A stretch of DNA of 64,000 bases from JASHVB01 sp035535035 (GCA_035535035.1 DATLQW010000184.1:1-64000), one strand, 5' to 3'. Shown: positions 1 through 8,848, numbered from the stretch's first letter. Made by a program: numbers and translations. The notes: generated from the sequence alone by a model not told the origin.

Positions 1-91
1 TGGGAGGGGGTTGGGGGGAGGGGTCGGTGCGAGCCTCCGACCGACTCCTCCCCCCAACCCCCTCCCACAAGGGGAGGGGGAGCCTCCTGCC
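1..91. repeat. GC-rich palindromic intergenic repeat, left edge
   Basis: Both flanks carry complementary G- and C-runs (GGGAGGGGGTTGGGG at the left, CCCCAACCCCCTCCC at 54-68) followed by AAGGGGAGGGGG. The same tail recurs at 5611-5634 and 20,341-20,376, so this is one copy of a dispersed palindromic element rather than a gene. The stretch up to 182 holds nothing else recognisable. Confidence 0.6.
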
Positions 92-182
92 TCCTGCTTC
101 CTGCGACCGGCGCGGTTTCATCCAGGGTGGGTCGGCCGCCGCCGCCGGCCGGTGGTCAACTCGCAATGCCATCGGATTGCGA

Positions 183-1607
183 TCAGGCGCTGACAAGTGG
201 GAACACCTTGTGCGGGTTCAGCAACCACCCCGGATCGAACGCCGTCTTGATCCGCCGCTGCTGCTCCAGCTCGTGCGCGGCGAACTGCACCGGCATCAGC
301 TCGCGCTTCTCCACCCCCACGCCATGCTCGCCGGTCAGGCAGCCGCCCACCTCGACGCACAGTTTCAGGATCTCGGCGCCAAATTCCTCGGCGCGATGGA
401 AGCTGTTGGCGTCGTTGGCGTCGAACATGATCAGCGGATGCAAATTGCCGTCGCCGGCATGGAAGATGTTGGCGACCTTCAACCCATACGCATCCGACAT
501 TTCGCCGATCCGCCGCAGCACGTCGGGCAGGCGCGACGTGGGAATCACGCCGTCCATGCACAGATAGTCCGGGCTAATCCGCCCCACCGCGCCGAACGCA
601 CCCTTGCGCCCCTTCCAGATCGCCAGCGACTCGGCCGCCGATTGCGATACTTTCAGGCTGATCGGATCATGCCGGTTGCAGATCGCACTGAGCCGCGCCA
701 GCAGGTCGTCCTGTTCTTCCGCGCTGCCCTCCACTTCGATGATCAGCATCGCTTCCGCATCCAGCGGGTAGCCGGCATGCGCGAAATCCTCGCAGGCATG
801 GATCGCCGGTCGATCCATGAACTCCAGCGCCACCGGGATGATGCCCGAGGAGATAATCGAATCCACGCACGCACCAGCCACCTCGTTGGAGCGGAACGCC
901 GCCAGCATGGCGCGCGCGCCTTCCGGGCCGCGCAGGATGCGCACGGTGACCTCGGTGACCACCGCCAGCATACCCTCGCTGCCGGTGAGCAGCCCGAGCC
1001 AGTCATACCCCGCGGCGTCAAGATGCTCGCCGCCGATGGTGACGATTTCGCCGTCCACGGTGACGATTTTCAGGCCGAGCAGGTTGTTGGCGGTGACGCC
1101 GTATTTGAGGCAGTGGGCGCCGCCGGAGTTCATGTTGACGTTGCCGCCGATCATGCAGGCGAGCTGGCTCGACGGGTCGGGCGCGTAGAAGAAGCCGTGC
1201 GCGGCCACCGCGTTGGTGATGCCGATATTGGTAACGCCGGCCTGGACCGTAGCGCAGCGGTCGGCGTAGTCGATGTCGAGGATGCGGTTCATCCGCATCA
1301 GCCCGACCACCACCGCATCCGCCAGCGGCAGCGCGCCGCCGGACAGCGAGGTGCCGGCGCCGCGCGGCACCGTCCGCACGCCGTTCGCGTGGCAAAAGCG
1401 CATCACCGCGGCGACCTGTTCCGTGGTCTCCGGCAGCACCACGGCGAGCGGCACCTGGCGGTAGGCGGACAGGCCGTCCGTTTCGTATGGCTTCAGCAGG
1501 TTTTGCTCGGCGATCACAGCCTCGTCGGCCAGCAACGGGCACAGGCCGGCGATGATGGCGTCGCGGCGGTCGAGCACGTCCTGCTTGGGTTCGGGCAGTC
1601 GGATCAT
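183..1607 (-). CDS. glcD: FAD-linked oxidase, glycolate oxidase GlcD type
   Basis: A 474-residue flavoprotein of the GlcD/D-lactate dehydrogenase family (E. coli GlcD is about 500 residues), predicted to oxidise a 2-hydroxy acid using FAD. The FAD-binding PCMH segment PRGAGTSLSGGALP is at residues 81-94. The C-terminal FAD-oxidase domain carries HAGDGNLHP and CLTGEHGVGVEK. The ATG at 1607 was chosen because the sequence upstream in this frame does not resemble the family and overlaps a degraded fasciclin fragment. No GlcE or GlcF partner is adjacent, so the substrate (glycolate, D-lactate or another hydroxy acid) is open. Confidence 0.9.
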   Translation of the reverse strand: MIRLPEPKQDVLDRRDAIIAGLCPLLADEAVIAEQNLLKPYETDGLSAYRQVPLAVVLPETTEQVAAVMRFCHANGVRTVPRGAGTSLSGGALPLADAVVVGLMRMNRILDIDYADRCATVQAGVTNIGITNAVAAHGFFYAPDPSSQLACMIGGNVNMNSGGAHCLKYGVTANNLLGLKIVTVDGEIVTIGGEHLDAAGYDWLGLLTGSEGMLAVVTEVTVRILRGPEGARAMLAAFRSNEVAGACVDSIISSGIIPVALEFMDRPAIHACEDFAHAGYPLDAEAMLIIEVEGSAEEQDDLLARLSAICNRHDPISLKVSQSAAESLAIWKGRKGAFGAVGRISPDYLCMDGVIPTSRLPDVLRRIGEMSDAYGLKVANIFHAGDGNLHPLIMFDANDANSFHRAEEFGAEILKLCVEVGGCLTGEHGVGVEKRELMPVQFAAHELEQQRRIKTAFDPGWLLNPHKVFPLVSA

Positions 1608-1843
1608 GGCGGGCCTCCGCCCGAAAGATGGCGTTTGGCCGGGGCGGGGGCAAGCCGGATCCCGGCCCTGCATAGCGTGTATTCCTGTGCCAATGCCTGG
1701 CGCGGCATGATCGCGCGTTGCAGCCAGCGATCCAGACCGTCGGCACCGGCAAGCACATGCCGCACCGAGCATGACGCGGGGCCTGTGCTGGGCCCAACAG
1801 CCGGAAGCGGCGTCACACCTCCACCTGCGACCCGCGAGACCCG

Positions 1844-2030
1844 TCAGTTCGGCAGCAGAACCGAGGTGACGACCTGAATGACGCCGTTTGATTGCATGAC
1901 GTTCGGCATGTCTGCGCGATGGCGGGGCGACGGCCAGCGCCAGCGACGGCGCCACCGCGGCCAGCATCAGGGAACGGGCGGATCGCGCTGGGAAGGGCTG
2001 CTGCTGCAAGGTGCCGTTCAGCCGGCGCAC
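1844..2030 (-). pseudogene. Remnant of a secreted fasciclin (FAS1) domain protein
   Basis: From a GTG at 2030 the first about 35 codons resemble a signal peptide (SARSLMLAAVAPSLALAVA). In another frame, ending at the TGA at 1844-1846, the codons read MPNVMQSNGVIQVVTSVLLP, which is the typical last strand of a FAS1 domain. The two pieces lie in different frames with nearly the whole domain missing between them. The simplest reading is a fasciclin gene reduced to its two ends by deletion and frameshift. Identification rests on about 22 C-terminal residues. Confidence 0.5.
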
Positions 2031-2120
2031 AGTCTTAACTCGGAGCAGCGTTCGGATCGGATCAGCCGCGCCCGCGATTGTCGCCGCGGCGTCATCTCAC
2101 GGGTTCGTGCCAGTGCCCGG

Positions 2121-3158
2121 TCACACCAACCGCGGCCGCACTTCCTCGCACAACAGCCGCAGCGACTGCATCATTTGTTCGGACGGAACGGTGCCACCGA
2201 AATTCAGTTCGGCGAGGATGCCGTCGATCCCCAGCTCCTCCTGCAATTGCCGCAGCCGGCCGGCAACATGCTCCGGACCGCCTACAACCACCTTGTCGCG
2301 CAGCACGTCCGCATAGGTGAGCGTGCGCACGTCCTCCAGCTCGGCACGGCGCCGCTTGTTCGGCGAACCCTCGAGCTGCGTGATCAGCTTGCGATAGCCC
2401 AGCATGATGCTCGGTTCGGCTTGCTCGCGCGCCCGGGCGTCGGTTTCGGCGACATGCAGCGTTAGCCGCAGGTGCACGTCGCCTTTGCCGGGATGCCCGG
2501 CCGCCTTGTAGGCTTCGCGATAGGCTTGCAGGTCCGGCGCCAGGCCGGCCAGCGACCCACTGCGCACCGCGACGAACAGCGGGTAGCCGAGCTTGCCCAG
2601 GACCGGGAAGGTGTCCTCGCTGGCGCCGGCGATGCGGATCGGCGGATGCGGCTGCTGATACGGCCGCGGCACCGCGCGCGCGTCCGTGAAGCTGTGGAAC
2701 TGGCCGTCATACGAGAAGCTGGGCTGCGTCCATGCCAGCTTGAGGATGTCCAGCGTCTCGTAGAAGCGCTCGCGGCTTTCCGAATAGGGCACGCCGTAAG
2801 CGGCATAGGCACGCGGGTTGCCGCTGCGCCCGACGCCCAGCAGCAGCCGTCCGCGGCTGATCTGATCGACGGTTGCGGATTCCTCGGCCAGCCGCAGCGG
2901 ATGGCACAGCGGCAGGACCTGCACCGCCGTACCGATCTTGATGCGGCTGGTGCGCGCGGCGATCGCGCTGGCGACGGTCATCGGCACCGACAGCACCGAG
3001 CGGTTGGCCTGCTGGTGGATCTCCGCCAGCCAGATCGCGTCGAGCCCCCAGCGCTCGGCGTCCTCCACCTGCGCCAGGCCCTGGGCGAAGGCGTCGGTGT
3101 CCGACTGCTGCGCTACCTGGCGGTGAAACTCAACGTACCAGCCAAATTCCATGGACAT
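2121..3158 (-). CDS. LLM class flavin-dependent oxidoreductase
   Basis: A 345-residue bacterial-luciferase-like TIM-barrel monooxygenase, expected to use reduced flavin and oxygen on an unknown small organic substrate. Family features are FGWYVEFHRQ at the N-terminus, WLAEIHQQ, IKIGTAVQVLPLCHPLRLAEE, and GRLLLGVGRSGNPRAY. A second in-frame ATG at 3152 gives MEFGW and could be the real start. It is divergent from the LysR gene at 3443, which may regulate it. Confidence 0.85.
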   Translation of the reverse strand: MSMEFGWYVEFHRQVAQQSDTDAFAQGLAQVEDAERWGLDAIWLAEIHQQANRSVLSVPMTVASAIAARTSRIKIGTAVQVLPLCHPLRLAEESATVDQISRGRLLLGVGRSGNPRAYAAYGVPYSESRERFYETLDILKLAWTQPSFSYDGQFHSFTDARAVPRPYQQPHPPIRIAGASEDTFPVLGKLGYPLFVAVRSGSLAGLAPDLQAYREAYKAAGHPGKGDVHLRLTLHVAETDARAREQAEPSIMLGYRKLITQLEGSPNKRRRAELEDVRTLTYADVLRDKVVVGGPEHVAGRLRQLQEELGIDGILAELNFGGTVPSEQMMQSLRLLCEEVRPRLV

Positions 3159-3195
3159 GTCCCGTGCTGCCCGATCAACGTGTCACTCGTCACCA

Positions 3196-3295
3196 TGTCA
3201 TTGCGAGGCGCGAAGCGACGAAGCAATCTTCCGCCTGGGTAACCGCCGGTCGCCAGCCGGGAGATTGCTTCGTCGCTTCGCGCCTCGCAATGACA
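3196..3295. repeat. Perfect 34-bp inverted repeat, REP/MITE-like
   Basis: Positions 3196-3229 and 3262-3295 are perfect reverse complements over 34 bases, separated by a 32-base loop. Each arm begins TGTCATTGCGAGGCGCGAAG. Three degenerate direct copies of the outer end (CCTCGCAA..AC.GTCAGG-like) follow at about 3283-3352. A shorter version of the arm is at 18,945-18,972. It lies between the divergent LLM and LysR genes. Confidence 0.85.
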
Positions 3296-3442
3296 GTCAG
3301 GGCACCCCTCGCAATAACGGTCAGGCCGCGCCTCGCAACGACAGTGAGGCAAGGCTAGGGTCCTGCCCTGCCATCAAGCAAATGCCGAATGTGTATCCGC
3401 GCCATATCGTGCCGGCATGGGCTGGCGTATAGTCCCGGCGAC

Positions 3443-4387
3443 ATGGAACTGCGCGGTCTCAGCTATTTCGTCCACATCGCCGAGCTCGGCAGCATCACCC
3501 GCGCCGCGGCGCATCTGCACGTCGCCCAGCCGGCGCTGACACGGCAGGTGCAACGGCTGGAGGAAGAACTCGGCGCCGCCCTGTTTACCCGCGTCAATCG
3601 CGGCGTCCGCCTTACCGAGGCCGGCCAGCGCTTGCTCGACAGCGCCACCCGCATCCTGCGCGATGTCGAGCGCACCAGCGATGAAATCCGTGCCCATGAC
3701 GCGTTTCCCAGCGGCAAGATCATCCTGGGCGTGACCCCGACGCTTTGCCCGGTGCTGGTGCCGGAGCTGTTCGCCCGGATGCGGCAGCAGTTTCCCAAGA
3801 TCGAACTGAAGGTCGTGCATGGCGGCATGGTGCGCCTGGAGGAGATGCTGATCGACGGCCGCATCGACCTGGCGCTGTTGTCCGAATTGTCACGTAGCCG
3901 GCTGATCGTTTCGACCCGGCTTGCCGAGGAGGAGATGGTCCTGGTAACGCGGCCAGGCACACGCGCGGCAGGCGTCGTTACCGCCGCCGAGCTGCGTCGC
4001 ACAACGCTGATCCTCGGCGACGGGTTGCGCGCGGCAATGGACGCATTGCTCGCCGGGCAGGGCATCGAGCTGAAGGTCGAGGTCGAACTCAACGACCACG
4101 AGACAATCCGGTTGATGGTGCAGCAGGGTGTCGGCGCCTCGATCCTGCCGCACGCGTCGGTGGCCGGCGAATGCGCGCGCGGCCTGGCCGACGCGCATCG
4201 CCTGACGGTCAGCGGAATATTCCGTATGCTGGCGCTGGGAGTTGCGGCCAGCCGCGCCAGTTCGGTCGCGCGTGAGGCCGTGGCGCAGACGGTGACGAAG
4301 TTGGTCGCCGACTACGCCGCCGGCGGGAGATTGAGTAAGCCTCTGCCGCCGCGCGGGACAGGTCGAGGCGCGAAGCGACGCGGGTGA
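3443..4387 (+). CDS. LysR family transcriptional regulator
   Basis: A 314-residue LysR-type regulator. The N-terminal winged HTH begins MELRGLSYFVHIAELGSITR and contains AQPALTRQVQRLEEELGAALF. The effector domain starts near residue 90 (GKIILGVTPTLCPVLVPEL). The ATG at 3443 fits the usual LysR N-terminus. The last about 16 residues (KPLPPRGTGRGAKRRG) are encoded by a dispersed intergenic repeat at 4338-4398, so the C-terminal tail is probably repeat-derived. Likely targets are the divergent LLM gene or the downstream LLM-amidohydrolase-hydrolase set. Confidence 0.9.
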   Translation: MELRGLSYFVHIAELGSITRAAAHLHVAQPALTRQVQRLEEELGAALFTRVNRGVRLTEAGQRLLDSATRILRDVERTSDEIRAHDAFPSGKIILGVTPTLCPVLVPELFARMRQQFPKIELKVVHGGMVRLEEMLIDGRIDLALLSELSRSRLIVSTRLAEEEMVLVTRPGTRAAGVVTAAELRRTTLILGDGLRAAMDALLAGQGIELKVEVELNDHETIRLMVQQGVGASILPHASVAGECARGLADAHRLTVSGIFRMLALGVAASRASSVAREAVAQTVTKLVADYAAGGRLSKPLPPRGTGRGAKRRG

Positions 4388-4522
4388 GGGTGAACGGGTC
4401 GGCTCACGCCACCCTCACCCATGCCGCACCGCTATGCCGCCGATCAAAAACGGGCATTTGGAACATCGCGGCCTCGCGTCTAGCCTCCATCGCCAGGGCG
4501 GCGGCGACAGGAGAGCGACAGC

Positions 4523-5569
4523 ATGCGGTTCGGTCTGTTCGGCAGCGCGGCGGCGCGCCGCGGCGGCGGCGAGTTCGACAGCGCGGAAGGCTTCCGCGAC
4601 TTCATCGAGTACAACGTCGAAGCCGAGGCCCTTGGCTTCCACGGCACCTTCGTCGTCGAGCACCACTTCACCGGCTTCGGCCAGGTCTCGGCCACGCTCA
4701 ATTTGCTCACCTGGCTCGGCGCCCGCACCCGCACGCTGCGCCTCGGCACCGCGGTGATTGTTCTTCCATGGCACAATCCGGTCCTGCTGGCCGAGCAAGC
4801 GGCGACGCTGGATCTGCTGTCGGGGGGACGGTTGGATTTCGGCATCGGCAAGGGCTACCGCTACAACGAATTCGCCGGCTTCACCGTGCCTATGGAAGAA
4901 GCCGACGCCCGTTTCGAGGAAGCAATCGGCGTGATCCTCAAATCCTGGACCTCGGAGCAACGCTTCTCGCATCACGGCCACTACTGGCGGTTCGACGACA
5001 TCGTCGTCGAGCCACCCACCGCGCAGAAGCCGCACCCGGCGGTCTGGATGGGCGCCGGCAGCGCCCGTTCCATCCGCAACGTTGCCGAGCGCGGCTTCAA
5101 TCTTCTGCTCGGCCAGTACGCGTCCCCGGACGACGTTGCGCAGAGCATCGCGGTGTTCAAGGCCACCGTCGAAGCAAGCGGGCGGCACTTCGATCCGATG
5201 CAGGTCGGCATCACCCGCGCCTTCTTCGTCGCCGACAACGATGCCGAACGCGACGCCGCGCTGGAGCGCCGGCTGCAGAACCGCATGCGGCAATTGAAGC
5301 TGGCCACGCGGCCGGACGGCACCGTGCATGGCGGCCCGGATCGCGCGAGCGGCGACCCGCGGGCGGTGAATGTCAACAGCGCCATCTATGGCAATCCGGA
5401 CGAGATCGCGCGCAAACTCGAAGCGCTGCAACAGGCCGGCGCCGGCTACGTGCTGATCAACGGCGGCGGCTCGGGCGGCGGCGAGCGCGGCCGCCGCAGC
5501 ATGCGCCGCTTCGCCCACGAGGTCATGCCGTTGCTCTCCGACCAGGCGCCCGCGCGCGCCGCGGAGTGA
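4523..5569 (+). CDS. LLM class flavin-dependent oxidoreductase
   Basis: A 348-residue luciferase-like monooxygenase. Typical segments are GFHGTFVVEHHF, LRLGTAVIVLPWHNPVLLAEQ, GGRLDFGIGKGYRYNEF, and HPAVWMGAGS near residue 175. A GGAGAG Shine-Dalgarno sequence precedes the ATG by about 6 bases. Located upstream of an amidohydrolase and an alpha/beta hydrolase in the same direction, so the three may form a small degradation pathway (inference). Confidence 0.88.
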   Translation: MRFGLFGSAAARRGGGEFDSAEGFRDFIEYNVEAEALGFHGTFVVEHHFTGFGQVSATLNLLTWLGARTRTLRLGTAVIVLPWHNPVLLAEQAATLDLLSGGRLDFGIGKGYRYNEFAGFTVPMEEADARFEEAIGVILKSWTSEQRFSHHGHYWRFDDIVVEPPTAQKPHPAVWMGAGSARSIRNVAERGFNLLLGQYASPDDVAQSIAVFKATVEASGRHFDPMQVGITRAFFVADNDAERDAALERRLQNRMRQLKLATRPDGTVHGGPDRASGDPRAVNVNSAIYGNPDEIARKLEALQQAGAGYVLINGGGSGGGERGRRSMRRFAHEVMPLLSDQAPARAAE

Positions 5570-5608
5570 TCGCGCCTGGGCAAGGCAGTAGAGTGAGGCA
5601 GTTGATTC

Positions 5609-5634
5609 CACCTCCCCTTGTGGGAGGGGGAGTA
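5609..5634. repeat. Short copy of the CCTCCC/GGGAGG palindromic repeat
   Basis: CCTCCCCTTGTGGGAGGGGG is a fragment of the dispersed palindrome seen at 1-91 and 20,286-20,378. It sits just upstream of the amidohydrolase start. Confidence 0.5.
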
Positions 5635-5659
5635 AAGGTTGAACAGGAGAATCACACCC

Positions 5660-6490
5660 ATGCTGATCGTCGATTCCCAGATTCACATCTGGGAGAACGC
5701 CAGGATGAGCGGGCATCATCGTCAGATACCCACCTACTCCAAGGATGACGCCCTAAAGGAAATGGCCGCGGCCGGCGTCGATGCCGCGCTGATCCATCCT
5801 CCGAGTTCGCTGCCGCAAACGGTGCCGACCGCGATCGAGGCGGCGCGGCTGCATCCCGACAAATTCGCTATTCTCGGCCACTTCCCGGTCGAAAAGCCGG
5901 AAAGCCGCGCTTTGATCGACACCTGGAAGCAGCAGCCGGGCATGCTCGGGCTGCGCTTCACCTTCAACCAGCCGCATCAGCAAAGCTGGTGGACCGACGG
6001 CACGCTCGACTGGTTGTGGCCCGCGGCCGAACGCGCCGAACTGCCGATCGGATTGCTCGCCGGCGGTCATTTTGATGCCGTCGCGCGCGTGGCCGAGCAT
6101 CATCCCGGCCTGCGCATGCTCATCGACCACATGGGCCGCGGCGGCGGCACCGCCGACGATGCGGCCTTCGCCGACCTGCCCGAACTGTTGGCGCTCGCCA
6201 AATACCCCAACGTGGCCGTGAAGCTTTCCGGTGCGCCAAGCTATTCCAGCGAAGCCTATCCGTGGCGCAACATCCATCCCCATATCCGCCGCATCTTCGA
6301 CGCCTTCGGTCCGCAGCGCAGCTTCTGGGGCACCGACATCACCCGCATGCCCTGCTCGTATCGCCAATGCGTCACCATGTTCACCGAGGAACTGCCGTGG
6401 TTGTCAGGCCCCGATCTGGCGCAGGTGATGGGCGGCGCGCTGTGCGAATGGGTGGGATGGAAATTGCCCGGGCTGTCGATTCAGGCGTAG
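5660..6490 (+). CDS. Amidohydrolase family 2, metal-dependent TIM-barrel hydrolase
   Basis: A 276-residue amidohydrolase-2 (COG3618-like) protein. It opens MLIVDSQIHIWE, where the usual D.H.H metal motif appears as DSQIHIW. Later landmarks are MLIDHMGRGGG (around residue 155), VAVKLSGAP, and the C-terminal WGTDITRMPC that supplies the conserved metal-binding aspartate. The ATG at 5660 follows AGGAG by about 9 bases. The family acts on lactones, decarboxylates aromatic acids or hydrolyses C-N bonds; the substrate here is unknown. Confidence 0.85.
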   Translation: MLIVDSQIHIWENARMSGHHRQIPTYSKDDALKEMAAAGVDAALIHPPSSLPQTVPTAIEAARLHPDKFAILGHFPVEKPESRALIDTWKQQPGMLGLRFTFNQPHQQSWWTDGTLDWLWPAAERAELPIGLLAGGHFDAVARVAEHHPGLRMLIDHMGRGGGTADDAAFADLPELLALAKYPNVAVKLSGAPSYSSEAYPWRNIHPHIRRIFDAFGPQRSFWGTDITRMPCSYRQCVTMFTEELPWLSGPDLAQVMGGALCEWVGWKLPGLSIQA

Positions 6491-6522
6491 CAACAACCCC
6501 CAACGCTCAACGGGAGGCGAAC

Positions 6523-7362
6523 ATGCCGGTCAAGCGCATACGCGGAGTGGACCTCGTCTATGAAGTGGTCGGCCACAGCGGCCCGTGGGTCACGCTCACG
6601 CCCGGCGGCCGGCGCGGTATCATGGCAGAGCATGCGCTCGCATCGCTGATCGCCGAGGCCGGCTTTCGCGTCCTGCTGCACGACCGCCGCAATGTCGGCG
6701 CCTCCGGCATCGCACTTGCCGGAGACAACGAAAGCCTGGCGCAGGCGGAGGATCTTCATGGGTTGCTGCAGGCGCTGGATGCCGGGCCGGCCTATGTCTG
6801 CGGATGCTCGTCCGGCGCGCGCATGTCGCTGCTGCTGGCGCTGCACCATCCCGATGCGGTGAAGGCGCTGCTGCTCTGGCGCGTCACCGGCGGGCCATAT
6901 GCGGCCAGGCGCCTCGCGTGGAATTACTACGAACAATTCCTCGAAGCCGCGGCGCAAGGCGGCATCGAGGCGGTGTGCCAGACCGAGCATTTCGCCGCGA
7001 TGATCCAGGCCAATCCAGTGAACCGCGAGACGCTGCTGGGCATGGGGGTTGAAAAATTCGTCGCCGGCATGCAGCGCTGGCTGGCCGGTTTCAACAAGGA
7101 CTCCGGCAATCCGGTCGCCGGCATTACGCCTGACGAGCTACGACGGATGACGTTGCCGGCGATCATCATCCCCGGCAACGACCTGGTGCATCCGCGCGCG
7201 CCGGGCCAGGCCGCGCACCGGCTGCTGCCGAACAGCACGTATCGCGAGATCCTCAGCGACGACGTGGACGTGGACGTTGATTTCTCCGGCTGGGAGGCGA
7301 AGACCGGCACGCTCGCGGCAGCGTTCATCGACTTCCTGCGGGAGCGCGAACGCGACGGCTGA
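6523..7362 (+). CDS. Alpha/beta fold hydrolase
   Basis: A 279-residue alpha/beta hydrolase. The nucleophile elbow is CGCSSGARMS (G-x-S-x-G with the serine near residue 97). The strand before it carries HDRRNVGASG, the usual position after the oxyanion-hole strand. The late acid region is IIIPGNDLVHP near residue 225. A CGGGAGG Shine-Dalgarno precedes the ATG. It starts 32 bases after the amidohydrolase stop and is probably co-transcribed. Confidence 0.85.
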   Translation: MPVKRIRGVDLVYEVVGHSGPWVTLTPGGRRGIMAEHALASLIAEAGFRVLLHDRRNVGASGIALAGDNESLAQAEDLHGLLQALDAGPAYVCGCSSGARMSLLLALHHPDAVKALLLWRVTGGPYAARRLAWNYYEQFLEAAAQGGIEAVCQTEHFAAMIQANPVNRETLLGMGVEKFVAGMQRWLAGFNKDSGNPVAGITPDELRRMTLPAIIIPGNDLVHPRAPGQAAHRLLPNSTYREILSDDVDVDVDFSGWEAKTGTLAAAFIDFLRERERDG

Positions 7363-7399
7363 GGCGGTCGCAAAGTCATCGATGGCGGGACAGAGCTTG

Positions 7400-7424
7400 C
7401 CCCCGGGGCTTGCCCCCGGGGGTC
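7400..7424. terminator. GC hairpin between convergent genes
   Basis: CCCCCGGGG, CTTG and CCCCCGGGGG in series can form a strong stem between the converging hydrolase and aminotransferase genes. There is no T-run, so this is only a possible bidirectional terminator. Confidence 0.3.
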
Positions 7425-7449
7425 CGTCACGACGGATGCGGCGGCCGTG

Positions 7450-8664
7450 TCAGGCCGGCACGATTTCCCCTAACGCGGCGTCGAGGATGTCGATCATCCG
7501 GTCGATCTCCGCGTCGGTGACCGTGAGCGCGGGCATGAAACGCAGGGAATCGGCACGCGGCGCATTGACCAGCAATCCGCGCGCCCGCGCCAAGTCGGCG
7601 ACAAGCGGAGCGATGTCACGCTTGAGGTCGAGTGCCAGCAGCAGACCTCTGCCGCGTACCGCGCCGCAACCGTGCTCGCGCGACAGCATGCGCAGCCGCT
7701 CCGCCAGATAACCGCCGACTTGCGCCACGCGCGCCAGGAACCCGGGCTTCGTGACTTCCTCGATCACGGCGCACCCCGCCGCCGCCATCAGCGGATTGCC
7801 GCAAAACGTTCCACCCTGGTCGCCATAATCGAAGCAGCAGACGTCGCGGTGGGCGACCAGCGCCGCCAACGGCACGCCTCCGCCGAGACCCTTGGCCAGC
7901 GTCATGATATCTGGCGTGATGCCGGCATGCTCGAAGCCGAACATGCGTCCGGTGCGGCCGATCCCCGTTTGAATTTCGTCAAGGATCAGCAACATGCCAT
8001 GATCGCGGGTGAACGCACGCAGCGCGCGCAGGTAGGGAACCGTCGCCTCGAAGACACCGGCCTCGCCCTGGATCGGCTCCAGCATCACGGCCACCGTTCG
8101 CGGCGTCATCGCGGCCTCGACGGCAGCAAGGTCATTGAGCGGTACCTTCACAAAGCCGGCCACCTTCGGCTCATAAAGCTGCTCCCACTGCGCCTTGCCG
8201 GAAGCCGACATCGTGGCCAGCGTGCGGCCATGGAAGCCGTGATCCATGGTGATGATCTCGCAGGCGCCGTCGCGGTATTGCGTGCCCCATTTGCGCGCAA
8301 GCTTGATGGCGCCCTCGTTCGCCTCGGCACCGCTATTGGCAAGAAACACCTGGTGCAGCCCGCTATGGAGCGAGAGCAGATTGGCAAGCCGGATCATTTG
8401 GTCGTTGTAGAAGGCGGGACTGCAATTGATCAGGCGCTCGGCCTGCCGCGCCAGCGCGTCGATGATCGGGCGCGGCGAGTGACCCAGGCAGTTCACCGCC
8501 CAGCCCTGAATGAAATCGAGATAGCGACGCCCTTCGCTATCGGTCAGCCACGAACCCTGGCCGGCGACGAAGACCATCTGTGGCCGCGGCGTGATATCCA
8601 TCACCGCGTCGAACGGTCCTGGCCGCGGTTCGGCTGCGAATGCGTTGGTTGTACTGGTCATCAT
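7450..8664 (-). CDS. argD: Class III aminotransferase, acetylornithine transaminase type
   Basis: A 404-residue PLP-dependent aminotransferase matching acetylornithine/succinyldiaminopimelate aminotransferases. Landmarks are DFIQGWAVNCLGHSP, ANSGAEANEGAIKLARKWG (PLP phosphate site), HGFHGRT, the aspartate segment LILDEIQTGIGRTG, and the PLP lysine in TLAKGLGGGVPLAA. An AGGAGG Shine-Dalgarno lies 3 to 6 bases before two adjacent ATG codons. No other arg gene is adjacent. The upstream leader with five successive arginine codons supports an arginine-biosynthetic role. A catabolic omega-aminotransferase is the alternative. Confidence 0.82.
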   Translation of the reverse strand: MMTSTTNAFAAEPRPGPFDAVMDITPRPQMVFVAGQGSWLTDSEGRRYLDFIQGWAVNCLGHSPRPIIDALARQAERLINCSPAFYNDQMIRLANLLSLHSGLHQVFLANSGAEANEGAIKLARKWGTQYRDGACEIITMDHGFHGRTLATMSASGKAQWEQLYEPKVAGFVKVPLNDLAAVEAAMTPRTVAVMLEPIQGEAGVFEATVPYLRALRAFTRDHGMLLILDEIQTGIGRTGRMFGFEHAGITPDIMTLAKGLGGGVPLAALVAHRDVCCFDYGDQGGTFCGNPLMAAAGCAVIEEVTKPGFLARVAQVGGYLAERLRMLSREHGCGAVRGRGLLLALDLKRDIAPLVADLARARGLLVNAPRADSLRFMPALTVTDAEIDRMIDILDAALGEIVPA

Positions 8665-8708
8665 GTCCTCCTGGTTGTTGGCAAAAGGAGCGACGGAGAC
8701 CCAAAATG

Positions 8709-8796
8709 CACAACGGCCCCCGTCGCTGCCGACGGGGGCCGTTGTGATCGATCCGCTAACTCGCTTACAGCACGCGCAGACTCCACACCCCCGTCG
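8709..8796 (-). promoter_or_regulatory. Putative transcription attenuator upstream of argD
   Basis: A perfect 17-bp stem (8709-8725 with 8730-8746, four-base loop) reads CACAACGGCCCCCGTCG on the minus strand and is followed there by CATTTT. A second CGACGGGGG at 8788-8796, inside the leader-peptide ORF, duplicates the core of the terminator's right arm. It could pair with the left arm instead, giving mutually exclusive antiterminator and terminator folds. On the plus strand no T-run follows the stem, so the minus direction, toward argD, is favoured. Confidence 0.6.
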
Positions 8797-8848
8797 AGGA
8801 ACGGCGGCGTCGGCGGGCGGCGATGTCCGTGCGAGTCACATGAAGCAT
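8765..8848 (-). CDS. Putative 27-residue arginine-rich leader peptide
   Basis: ATG at 8848 to TAA at 8765-8767 encodes 27 residues beginning MLHVTRTDIAARRRRRSS, with five consecutive arginine codons (CGC CGA CGC CGC CGT). It ends about 20 bases before the terminator-like stem. Its 3' part contains the CGACGGGGG segment that can disrupt that stem. There is no strong ribosome-binding site. Arginine runs occur by chance in GC-rich DNA, so the call rests mainly on the placement and the alternative pairing. Confidence 0.45.
   Translation of the reverse strand: MLHVTRTDIAARRRRRSSTGVWSLRVL

Noticed and set aside
27..1877. Long plus-strand open frame opposite the GlcD gene
   Set aside because: It mirrors the minus-strand GlcD gene and has a composition typical of antisense frames in GC-rich DNA; the minus frame has complete family motifs.
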